A DNA stretch of 14,990 nt, from positions 1-14,990 of the forward strand of contig JBAMDO010000473.1 of NCBI GenBank assembly GCA_037074765.1, written 5' to 3'. The position numbers and the translations under genes are program-made. This document shows, piece after piece, positions 8,621 to 14,990 of the stretch. The stretch is from Mansonella perstans (lineage: Eukaryota > Nematoda > Chromadorea > Rhabditida > Onchocercidae). Every line of letters starts with the position of its first letter. The stretch's first letter is position 1. The notes under the pieces are model-generated. The model worked only from the letters and a program-made list of their open reading frames with translations, searched no databases and was not told where the DNA came from.

Positions 8621-9085
8621 AAATTTAAAAAATGTGTTTTTGTTTTATGATGTAATTATTATAGCATATAAATTTTTTCTTCGTTCTTCAAATTTTCTTT
8701 TTCACTTCATTTTTATTTTTTTTTAATTTCTATTTTTTTTCAGACTTTAAAGTGACCGAAGTAATGCACAAAATTAATAATACATAGTTATATGCTACTG
8801 TAATTGCAACATTTGTCTGAGAATAAACATCACATTTTTATAAATAATTAATATTTTGTCAGACGTTTTGTAATTAATAAAGATTGATAATTGAAAACTA
8901 TTTCTTCCGTTCATTTTTTTTTTCTTTTCTAGCAAATTCGAATAGTTACAGTTGTAATTGCAATTAACTGTAATTTTCATTCAATTCTCTAAATAATTAA
9001 TATTACTTTTTGAAAAGTTTTTAGTATTCAAAGATCCATTAAAGTTATTGTTATTGATTTATTACTGCTACTGGAATAGCAAAAA
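8621..9085. other. Gene-free stretch with a strong splice-acceptor-like site
   Basis: A T-rich tract ending TTTTTTTTCAG at 8733-8743 is the best-looking acceptor of the window. In the exon-1 phase it reads DFKVTEVMHKINNT and stops at 8785-8787. A terminal exon of this size (8744-8787) is possible but unsupported, because a 14-codon open frame is expected by chance. No other feature is seen. Confidence 0.3.
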
Positions 9086-9237
9086 CAATAAAAAACAACA
9101 ACAATAACAACAACAACAACAACTACTGCTACTACTACTGGTATTACTAATATTACTACTACTACCATTACTATTACTACTATTACTATTACTGCTACTA
9201 TCATAACCGCTTTTATTATTACTACTACTGCAATCAC
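9086..9237. repeat. Compound trinucleotide array, (AAC)n then (ACT/ATT)n
   Basis: About 38 bases of AAC/AAT units (9086-9123) pass into ACT, ATT and GCT units up to about 9237. Because the units lack stops on the minus strand, two overlapping minus-strand frames stay open (one Val/Ile-rich, one Ser/Asn/Cys-rich). Their composition follows directly from the repeat, so neither is called a gene. Confidence 0.93.
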
Positions 9238-9507
9238 TACAAGTAATATTCGTCATTTTGTTAGGATTTTAGACAGTGCAATGTTGTCGAAAGCAAAATG
9301 GAAAGGAAAAAAGATTGATTTCAATGAAATTTCATTATAATTAACAAAATTTTAAAAAAAATTTTTTTTTTGAAAGTATAAATGCGCCGACTGAAATATT
9401 TATGCTCATCGCTACATGAATTTTTCAGTGGTTTATTCCATACAGTATCAGGTTTGTATTTATGCAAATTCCTTTTTTTTTCTTTTTAAAAATTTAAAAT
9501 AATCGAT

Positions 9508-9538
<31 letters not shown>

Positions 9539-9654
9539 GAAGCAGTTATATCGTATAATATTATAGCACCACAATTTGCAATCCATTTTGGAGCAAAAAA
9601 AAAAAGTTCTAGGAAATATTTCGTGAATACCAATAAGCTAATTATTATTTTGCG
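9238..9654. other. Gene-free stretch with a possible microexon and a T27 tract
   Basis: At 9429-9451, 23 bases lie between an ATTTTTCAG acceptor and a CAG|GTTTGT donor. They are open in all three phases and read VVYSIQYQ in the exon-1 phase. Both sites look good, but a 23-base exon cannot be supported by sequence inspection alone. An uninterrupted T27 run lies at 9512-9538, and an A-run at about 9596-9605. No gene is called. Confidence 0.3.
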
Positions 9655-9705
9655 GTATTTTTTAAGGATATTTGACAATGGTCTGTATTTTTTAAGGATA
9701 TTTGA
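9655..9705. repeat. Exact 21-bp direct repeat, period 30
   Basis: GTATTTTTTAAGGATATTTG plus A occupies 9655-9675 and again 9685-9705, separated by nine bases. The copies are identical, so the duplication is probably fairly recent or conserved. Confidence 0.95.
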
Positions 9706-9932
9706 TTCCCACCAATGATTCTTTCTTATCAGTAGCTATTCAGATCATCATCCCATTGATATGCTATCGGAATTTCATTGCAACTTTATTGTTTCCACTT
9801 TTTTCCAACAATTGTTTTTCAACTAATTCAGATTCCTTATTCCTATTCATAGCTATTTTGATTTTTCCCTACGCAATTTACCGCTCATTTACCATTTGCC
9901 AACAATTTATGGACAATAAATGCAATTAAAAC
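9696..9932 (+). other. Open, comparatively GC-rich stretch without a start codon
   Basis: A plus-strand frame stays open for 78 codons from 9696 to the stop at 9930-9932. At about 31% G+C it is richer than the DNA around it. The reading has two hydrophobic stretches (SVAIQIIIPLICY and SLFLFIAILIFPYAIY). There is no ATG until near the end, the apparent start is a TTG, and no clear acceptor precedes it. It could be a decayed exon, or simply C-rich non-coding DNA whose T-rich codons look membrane-like. I recognise no family. Confidence 0.15.
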
Positions 9933-10449
9933 TACAAATTGCTGATAATCGTTTAGTCAGAAACGATTTGAATTATAAGAGAAAATGAGCAATAAGAAAG
10001 TCAAAGTCAGAACTAAGTTTTTCGCCCTTAAATGAAATATACGGTGAAAGAATGGTCGGTATTTTTTGTACAAGCAATCAGAGTGATATAATTTGATTGG
10101 AATTAAATCATTTATCGATTACAACTAATTCATTTATCGTTTAGATGAATTAATGAAATTTGTTAATCATTTTATCGAGAAATTTCCAAATTTGGTCAAT
10201 TTATGGAATAAATACACAATCAATAATTTAATTCCTTTCTTCCTGCTTTTGCGGATTCTTTTTGATATTTTTTGTTTTTCTAACCATCCATGTTTTTATA
10301 AATTCCACTTATTAACACTAACAATTCTTGAATTGTCCTTATCAAATCAAATGCTTATTTAGGTTTAATATATGCCAATACTTTTTAGTACCTAAAATTT
10401 TTTTTCAAGCTAATTATTCAATAAAATAATTTGATGTTTCATTGAGAAC
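9933..10449. other. Gene-free AT-rich stretch with a short inverted repeat
   Basis: TAATTCAT (10126-10133) and ATGAATTA (10145-10152) form a perfect eight-base inverted repeat around an 11-base loop. CATTTATCG occurs at both 10109-10117 and 10131-10139. A 69-codon ATG-started frame follows at 10153-10362, but its composition (Phe/Leu/Ile/Asn) matches the background and I see no family resemblance. Confidence 0.45.
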
Positions 10450-10560
10450 AAAAAAAAAAAAAAAGAAAGAAAGAGAGAAAGTAAAAAGAAAAAGTGAAAA
10501 TTATGTGAGAGAATAAGAAGGCGGAAAAGAAAAAGACAAAAGTAAAGAGAGGAAACGAAG
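10450..10560. repeat. Purine-rich low-complexity tract
   Basis: A15 at 10450-10464 is followed by GAAA/GAGA-rich sequence; 10450-10481 is purine without interruption and the remainder has few pyrimidines. Low complexity only; no gene. Confidence 0.85.
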
Positions 10561-10563
10561 TTA

Positions 10564-10685
10564 ATTACTATTAATGAATGTTTTAATTAGATGTTATCGA
10601 AGTTAACGATACGAAATAATTCATTACAATTAATGAATCTCTTTAACGATGCCAAGCAATTCATTACAATTAATGAGTCTCTCCT
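10564..10685. repeat. 40-bp tandem repeat carrying a palindromic core
   Basis: The 25 bases from 10618 (AATTCATTACAATTAATGAA then TCTCT) recur from 10658 with one change. ACGAT recurs at 10606 and 10646 with the same 40-base period. A poorer related copy (TTACTATTAATGAATG) lies at about 10565-10580. The first full copy contains a perfect hairpin, ATTCATTA-CAAT-TAATGAAT at 10619-10638. Confidence 0.88.
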
Positions 10686-11037
10686 TACTTAGGCTTTACT
10701 GAATTTTGAATGATACTCAGTAATCCTGTATGTAATAAAATTAAAAAATTTTCAGTTACTAATACTAATGTAAATAGAATTATTTGTACTCAAAAATATT
10801 AACTTTGTTTAATTACAAAATTTTAATTTAGATAAAAATTAAGAAAAAAAATAATAAGCTATGAGTTAATGTGAATGAAATCATCATGTTCAAAAATGTT
10901 GACATAATTTTATTTGATAATTTAAATTTAGATGAAAACAATGTTCATATCAGACATCATTGATTCATTGAAAATATGTCATTTTTGTTGTCAACTTCAC
11001 CAGCGACAAACGACATAATCAATAAAATTCTCGTACC
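10686..11037. other. Gene-free AT-rich stretch
   Basis: Nothing recognisable was seen on either strand: no long open frame, no good splice-site pair and no repeat beyond scattered A/T tracts. Confidence 0.5.
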
Positions 11038-11279
11038 AATGAATGAATGAATGAATGAATGAATGAATGATTGAATAAATGAATAAATAAATGAATGAAT
11101 GAATGAATGAATGAATGAATGAATGAATGAATGAATGAATGAATGAATGAATGAATGAATGAATGAATGAATGAAGGAATAAATGAATGAATGAATGAAT
11201 GAATGAATGGATGAATGAATGAATGAATGAATGAATGAATAAATGAATGAATGAATGAATGAATGTATAAATGAATGAT
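11038..11279. repeat. (AATG)n tetranucleotide microsatellite, about 242 bp
   Basis: AATG units run almost continuously, with a perfect core of about 86 bases at 11090-11175. Interruptions are mostly AATA for AATG, plus ATTG, AAGG and a GTATAA near the 3' end. It is the largest simple repeat in the window and is likely to be length-variable between individuals. Confidence 0.98.
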
Positions 11280-11284
11280 TGCTT

Positions 11285-11322
11285 GGGTGGTTGGTTGGTG
11301 GATTGGTGGGTTGGTGGGTTGG
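11285..11322 (+). repeat. G-rich (TTGG/TGGG)n tract with quadruplex potential
   Basis: Eleven runs of two or three G separated by one to three bases lie within 38 bases (for example TGGTTGGTTGGTGG and TGGTGGGTTGGTGGG). Runs of GG separated by TT or TGT are the pattern of two-tetrad quadruplexes such as the thrombin aptamer. All the G is on the plus strand. It begins six bases after the AATG array, so the two form one compound microsatellite. Confidence 0.85.
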
Positions 11323-11398
11323 TTGATTTATTGTGCCGAGAAATTATTTACGAATGAATTTGCAAATAAGCATGTTTCATTCAATGATACATTCATAA

Positions 11399-11456
11399 AC
11401 ATACATGTATAACACATACAAATCATACATACATATACAAACATATATGTATACAC
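11399..11456. repeat. CATA-rich degenerate simple repeat
   Basis: CATACA, CATATA and ACATGTAT units alternate across about 58 bases. It is an impure tetranucleotide microsatellite with several short palindromes (ACATATATGT and similar). No gene is visible around it. Confidence 0.75.
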
Positions 11457-11838
11457 TTTTATGAATATACGATTTGCCGTTATAATTTTGTATACGTTTT
11501 TGTGGAATGAAATTTCATTTTTTTTTTTTTAATATTTAAAAATTTTCACAAATTACAAATTGCCAAAAAAATTGATTGATGCTATTATGATAATAGAAAA
11601 TGTTAAATGATTATTACGTAAATAGGAATACTTATAATTATTTTTTAATTTATTGATTTTTTTTTCAAATTCTTTACAATTTTTTTTTATTTTTTGTTAT
11701 CAATTATTAATGTTAATAATTTGCTATTTCAATTTAAAAATATCATTATTTGTTATTTCTTTAAATTTGATATTAAATTGAATTAACATTGAAATAATAA
11801 AATGATAGGTGAATGTATAGAAAGAGAAGCGACAACTC
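11457..11838. other. Gene-free AT-rich stretch
   Basis: T-tracts and dispersed AT-rich sequence only. No exon, RNA gene or ordered repeat found. Confidence 0.5.
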
Positions 11839-12141
11839 ATGAGTTTGTTGGAAAGCGGGACAGAAAAAAAAAATAGATATTTCAATTTCAAAAAAAAAAA
11901 AAAAGCGAGAAAAGTTTGCAGTAGTAAAGGGTTAATGAAAAAGAGAGAGAAAGGGAGGAAGAGAGAGAAAGGGAGAGAGAGAGAGAAAGAGAAAGAGAGA
12001 GAGGATAATGATAATGGAAAGGAAGAAAATCTAAAAGGAGGAGGACCCATGGGATGTTTTCGGTACATTTTACTTGGAATTTCGTTGCAATTTTGCCAAC
12101 TCTTTTCCTTTTTACTCCAATGTCATTTTAATTTTATATAA
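11839..12141 (+). other. Low-complexity open frame, 100 codons, probably not a gene
   Basis: An ATG at 11839 opens a 100-codon frame. It starts MSLLESGTEKK, passes through a Lys/Arg/Glu-rich middle translated from a purine run, and ends with a hydrophobic segment starting MGCFRYILLG. Codons 71-100 start at an in-frame ATG (12049) in a CCCATGGG palindrome with G at +4, and the local G+C is somewhat raised (12030-12110). The middle is explained entirely by the purine tract, and the minus strand is open too, as expected from the same tract. No family is recognised. The only part worth testing is the C-terminal segment. Confidence 0.12.
11937..12005 (+). repeat. Uninterrupted 69-base purine run (GA-rich)
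   Basis: All bases from 11937 to 12005 are A or G, in GAGAGA, GAAAGGGA and GAGGAA blocks. Long mirror-like polypurine tracts can adopt triplex (H-DNA) structure. That is general knowledge and not shown here. Confidence 0.95.
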
Positions 12142-12654
12142 AACTTTTTTCTTTTAACTTTTTTTTTCTTTTTGCTAATTAATTAATTATTTGAAAAAAA
12201 AAAAGTGAAAATAAGGAAATAATTGTGGTTTTATTTTACTATTATTAAAACGGTATAAAAATACTATCAACAATGATACAATAACAATAGTAATAATTAT
12301 CAATTAACATGTATATTTTTTATTTACTTAATATTTAATAGGTGTTGTTCTTTTTTTTTGCAGAATTTATTATTTAATTAATATTTGAAAAAAAAATTTT
12401 CTCTTATTTTTTTCTTATTTTTTTCCTTCAATTAATTCATTATTTGTTTTGTAAATTTCATTTTCATAACACAATTTTCTCTTATTTTTTTCCTTCAACA
12501 CCATTTCACAGTTAATTTATTGATAGATTAATTAGTTTAAGTTAATCATTGTATTCTATCATGCCTTATTTGAAAACTGATAGTGCTGCAAATCGTTGTA
12601 AATTTGATTGCATAAAATTTTCATCATCAAACAATTCCTTCCACTTTCATCATG
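12142..12654. other. Gene-free AT-rich stretch with an 18-bp direct repeat
   Basis: CTTATTTTTTTCCTTCAA occurs exactly at 12414-12431 and 12481-12498. A strong T-tract acceptor-like TTTTTTTTTGCAG ends at 12363, but stops follow it at once. TCATCATCAA at 12621-12630 is complementary to TTGATGATGA at 12756-12765. Confidence 0.6.
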
Positions 12655-12677
12655 TTATGACAAAAAGTTTGTCATAA
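12655..12677. repeat. Perfect 10-bp hairpin with 3-base loop
   Basis: TTATGACAAA (12655-12664) pairs with TTTGTCATAA (12668-12677) around AAG. It is the longest perfect compact stem found outside A/T runs, and it sits one base before the longer inverted repeat that starts at 12679. Confidence 0.88.
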
Positions 12678-12678
12678 T

Positions 12679-12803
12679 TTGACTGTTATCGAGCATGTTT
12701 TTGCTGAAATTTTTCTCAATGAACTTTATTCAAACTGTCAACAAATATTATCCAATTGATGATGATGATTTTCTTCAATAATCACATGATCGATAACAGT
12801 CAA
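12679..12803. repeat. 19-bp inverted repeat flanking an 87-bp interior
   Basis: TTGACTGTTATCGAGCATG (12679-12697) is matched by the reverse complement of 12785-12803 at 18 of 19 positions. The 125-base unit has the size and form of a very small inverted-repeat element. I see no convincing target-site duplication and no coding content, so it may instead be a regulatory or structural palindrome. Confidence 0.82.
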
Positions 12804-13784
12804 TTAAATTATTTCTTTCCCATGCTTGAAATTTATTTCAATATATTATATCATTAGCAAAAAATATATATATATATTATGTTCAATTTTAGTGAATAAT
12901 TTACAAAATTTTTTTTTTTGCAATTTAATTGAAATTCAACAGAAAAAAATTAATGATTTGAATTGTAAAAAAAAAGCAAGAAATAAACATTTTGCTTTCA
13001 TTCGCCACTTTTTTTTATTTTTTACGAATTTAAATTGCTACTTTTATCATTGGAAATAGCAGAAGAAGGAATTATCATCACAAATGAATGATATATACTA
13101 GAAATGATAATCATAATAGGGATAGTGATAAAATTTTCATAATGTACATTTCGACAAATCTATGCATAAATATTATTAGCTATGACATGATCATAAAATG
13201 AAATAAAAAAAAAAAAAAAACTTTCGATTATCACTTGTAAGTATTTTATTTATTTATTTTTTTTAACTTGATAAAAATTTAACGGATGAGGAGGAAAAAA
13301 AAATTTTAACATGTACTTTTTTTTCTGATTTTTTTTGTTTGTTTGAATTTTGCTTTTACTTTTTTCTAAAATACTATCTTTGATGATATTTACGGGAAGA
13401 GAGGAATAGCACTATAATAACTTAGTTTTATAACAAAAGTTTTTTGATAGAGAGTGATACGGCAGCTAAAACATGATTCGAATGTGTAATGAAAATCATT
13501 GATGACAAGAGTAATTAATGATAATTGGTATTTGATGTTTAATTGAAAATATGTTGAAAATCCTCAGTGAGAAAAAGTATAGCTGATGATCATTTTCTAG
13601 ATTTAATCATTTGATTCATTTTTATTCAATTCTATTTGATATATACATTTTTTTTTTTTATTTTTTTCATATATTCTAATAAGAAGAAAAAACACCAGGG
13701 AAATAAAAAAAGAAGACAGAGTGGAATTGATGAAAAAGTTTCTTAAATTTTAAACAATTCAACAAATACTGCTACTAATTAAAT
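12804..13784. other. Gene-free AT-rich stretch
   Basis: It contains a short (TA)n at about 12867-12879, A- and T-tracts and a GTAAGT at 13237-13242 with no exon-like sequence before it. The plus-strand frame at 12826-13059 starts with TTG, not ATG, and has background composition. No gene is called. Confidence 0.45.
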
Positions 13785-13920
13785 CAATAATCTATTTTTT
13801 GAAATAACTATACGACCAATAATCTGTTGTTTGTAACAACTGTACGGCTAATAATCTGCTATTTGAAATCACTATAACCACTATACGAATAATTTGTTGT
13901 TTTAAAAAACAAACTGTATC
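13785..13920. repeat. 32-bp tandem repeat, about 3.5 diverged copies
   Basis: Units starting at 13785, 13817 and 13849 follow the form YAATAATCTGYTRTTTGAAA then YAACTRTACGRC. The first two are exactly 32 bases with about 26 identities. The third is 40 bases through a short internal duplication (ACTATAACC). A partial fourth unit starts at 13889. The minus-strand open frame over 13792-14016 partly reflects this repeat and is not called a gene. Confidence 0.87.
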
Positions 13921-14501
13921 GAGACTATATTGATAGTTTAATACTTTAACAAAAAATTTAAATGCAAATTTGCATATAGCAAAATTTTTAACTAACATCA
14001 TTCTGAGCTTTTTCATTATTGACTAATAAACGATTTTATGCTAGTGAATATTGTTTATTCACAAATAAAAATCATTGTGTAGAAATTTTCGTATTAATTT
14101 GCATAAAAATTTTTCCATATTAAATTTAATTTGCAATTCAATCAATGTAAAAATTGATAAGCTTAGCAAATCATTGAATTTCATCTTTATCTTACTACCA
14201 TCAAATATTCAAAAAAAAATATATAATTGAAAATTTCACTTATTTGTAATTTCAGTCATTTTCTTTTATTTGAAAACTTTCTGAACTTTTCTTTTTTAAA
14301 TTTCATACTTTCAAACATTTTTTTTCTTTTGTTTTTACATTTCTTTTTTTTTCTTTTTGAAGTAAAAATTCACCTATGTTACCTGCAATTAATTTTTGAA
14401 CATTTTTTTTTTGTTTTCGTTAAATTTTTTTTCTTTTTTTTTTCCTTGCACTGAGAAATTTAAATGATTCTTTTTGCTAACAGAAAAAAAAGAAAACGGA
14501 C
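13921..14501. other. Gene-free AT-rich stretch with a small hairpin
   Basis: GTGAATA-TTGTT-TATTCAC at 14044-14062 is a perfect seven-pair hairpin. The remainder is T-rich. Phe/Leu-rich frames near 14227-14454 are translations of T-tracts. No gene is called. Confidence 0.5.
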
Positions 14502-14690
14502 AGAGAGAGAGAGAAGAGAGAGAGGGAGAGAGAAAGTGAATGAAAGAATTAAAGGCATAGAAGTAAACATGAAAGAAATAAAGAAGAATGAGGGAAAAAA
14601 ACAAATATGATTTATTTCAAGCAATTCCGTTATTTTTTTCTCTTCTATCCTTCTCTCTCTCTCTCTCTTTCTCTCTCTTTTTCTCCCTCT
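14502..14690. repeat. Purine tract facing a complementary pyrimidine tract
   Basis: 14502-14536 is all purine (GAGAGA-rich, 35 bases) and 14648-14690 is all pyrimidine (CTCTCT-rich, 43 bases), separated by 111 bases. In antiparallel orientation GA and CT blocks pair, so a transcript could form a long imperfect stem. Open frames on both strands here (Ser/Leu-rich and Arg/Glu/Lys-rich) are produced by these tracts. Confidence 0.9.
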
Positions 14691-14990
14691 GTCTCTTGCT
14701 CTCTATTGCCCGAAGTGTAGTAATTTCATCTACCAATTTCGCAGCCATTTCAAATGTCTTAAGCAATAGATATATATATATATATATATGAGTAATAAAT
14801 AATTTTTTCATTTTAAGTTTTCTTTTTTTCATTGTTTTTAAGTATTCATTTCAAATATTTTAATATTTCAATTATAATAAGTATTGCTCAGTTTTTTGCT
14901 GTAATAAAAATAATAAGTAATATGTTGATTTTTTATTATGATTAAATTGTAATTAGATTTTAAATTAAATGATAATTTTTTAAAAAAAAA
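14691..14990. other. Window end: (TA)n microsatellite, then AT-rich DNA
   Basis: (AT)10 lies at 14770-14789. The sequence between 14691 and 14769 is somewhat richer in C and G but shows no gene. The window ends in A/T-rich sequence. Confidence 0.7.

Noticed and set aside
8795..8980. 61-codon open frame, minus strand
   Set aside because: Background composition (Asn/Lys/Ile) and no family resemblance, splice context or raised G+C.
9028..9256. Two overlapping minus-strand frames rich in Val/Ile and Ser/Asn/Cys
   Set aside because: Direct translations of the AAC/ACT trinucleotide array in different frames.
9512..9538. T27 tract as the tail of a minus-strand retroposon
   Set aside because: No recognisable element or target-site duplication on either side.
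10153..10362. 69-codon ATG-started frame, plus strand
   Set aside because: Hydrophobic Phe/Leu/Ile bias expected from T-rich DNA; no supporting context. A real small gene cannot be excluded.
11285..11322. G-rich tract as telomeric repeat
   Set aside because: Units are TTGG/TGGG rather than TTAGGC or TTAGG, and the tract adjoins a microsatellite, so an interstitial telomere is not supported.
11724..12068. 114-codon minus-strand frame with Ser/Leu/Phe repeats
   Set aside because: Longest frame of the window, but its core is the complement of the pure purine run and the rest is background.
12826..13059. 77-codon frame, plus strand
   Set aside because: Begins with TTG rather than ATG and has AT-rich background composition.
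13792..14016. 74-codon frame, minus strand
   Set aside because: Half of it is the 32-bp tandem repeat; the rest lacks any recognisable motif.
14227..14832. Several Phe/Leu/Ser-rich and Lys/Arg/Glu-rich frames on both strands
   Set aside because: Produced by T-tracts and by the GA and CT tracts.
1..14990. tRNA, rRNA, spliced-leader RNA or CRISPR array
   Set aside because: No cloverleaf with T-loop GGTTCRA-type sequence, no GC-rich rRNA core, no spliced-leader sequence and no regularly spaced identical repeats were seen on reading. A covariance-model scan would be decisive.

Overview
This window is about one-fifth G+C by eye and looks like non-coding DNA from an AT-rich invertebrate genome. 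It shows poly-A/poly-T tracts, TTAATTAA-rich stretches, simple-sequence arrays and one exon with a GTTAGT splice donor. A nematode (filarial-type base composition) is my first guess. An arthropod such as an astigmatid mite fits nearly as well, and the sequence does not settle it. There is no sign of bacterial, viral or organellar gene organisation.

Only one coding segment is well supported: a first exon at 512-617 (+). It encodes 35 residues beginning MGNSVTA, an N-myristoylation-type N terminus followed by a basic Ser/Arg/Lys-rich stretch. It is about 38% G+C against about 20% around it, and it ends at a good splice donor (AAAG|GTTAGT) that precedes an in-frame stop. Upstream, positions 80-511 contain no ATG at all, as expected of a 5' leader, and hold a strong stem-loop at 358-391. 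I do not recognise the gene. The best candidate for a next exon is at 3000-3070, in the correct phase, non-repetitive and about 43% G+C. Its acceptor lacks a pyrimidine tract, so it is only a hypothesis. Otherwise the rest of the window is probably a very long first intron, or intron plus intergenic DNA.

Layout. 1-511: upstream region and leader. 512-617: exon 1. 618-3600: AT-rich intron-like DNA with a 38-bp tandem duplication and the candidate second exon. 3640-5000: CT microsatellite, A26 tract and short duplications. 5480-6345: a degenerate ~30-bp repeat array followed by an inverted copy of itself, resembling a Foldback-type inverted repeat. 7316-7496: TA/GATA microsatellite with an 87-bp duplication. 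7809-7840 and 8589-8620: compact perfect hairpins. 9086-9237: AAC/ACT trinucleotide array. 9696-9932: a higher-GC open stretch with no start codon. 10560-10685: 40-bp repeats. 11038-11322: a 242-bp AATG tetranucleotide array abutting a G-rich TTGG/TGGG tract with quadruplex potential. 11937-12005: a pure purine run. 12655-12803: nested perfect inverted repeats. 13785-13920: a 32-bp tandem repeat. 14502-14690: a purine tract facing a complementary pyrimidine tract.

The genes cannot be described as working together, because only one partial gene is visible. I found no convincing new biological system. The observations most worth checking are the ATG-free structured leader with its MGN exon, the candidate small two-exon gene, the inverted minisatellite at 5640-6345, and the compound AATG/G-rich array.
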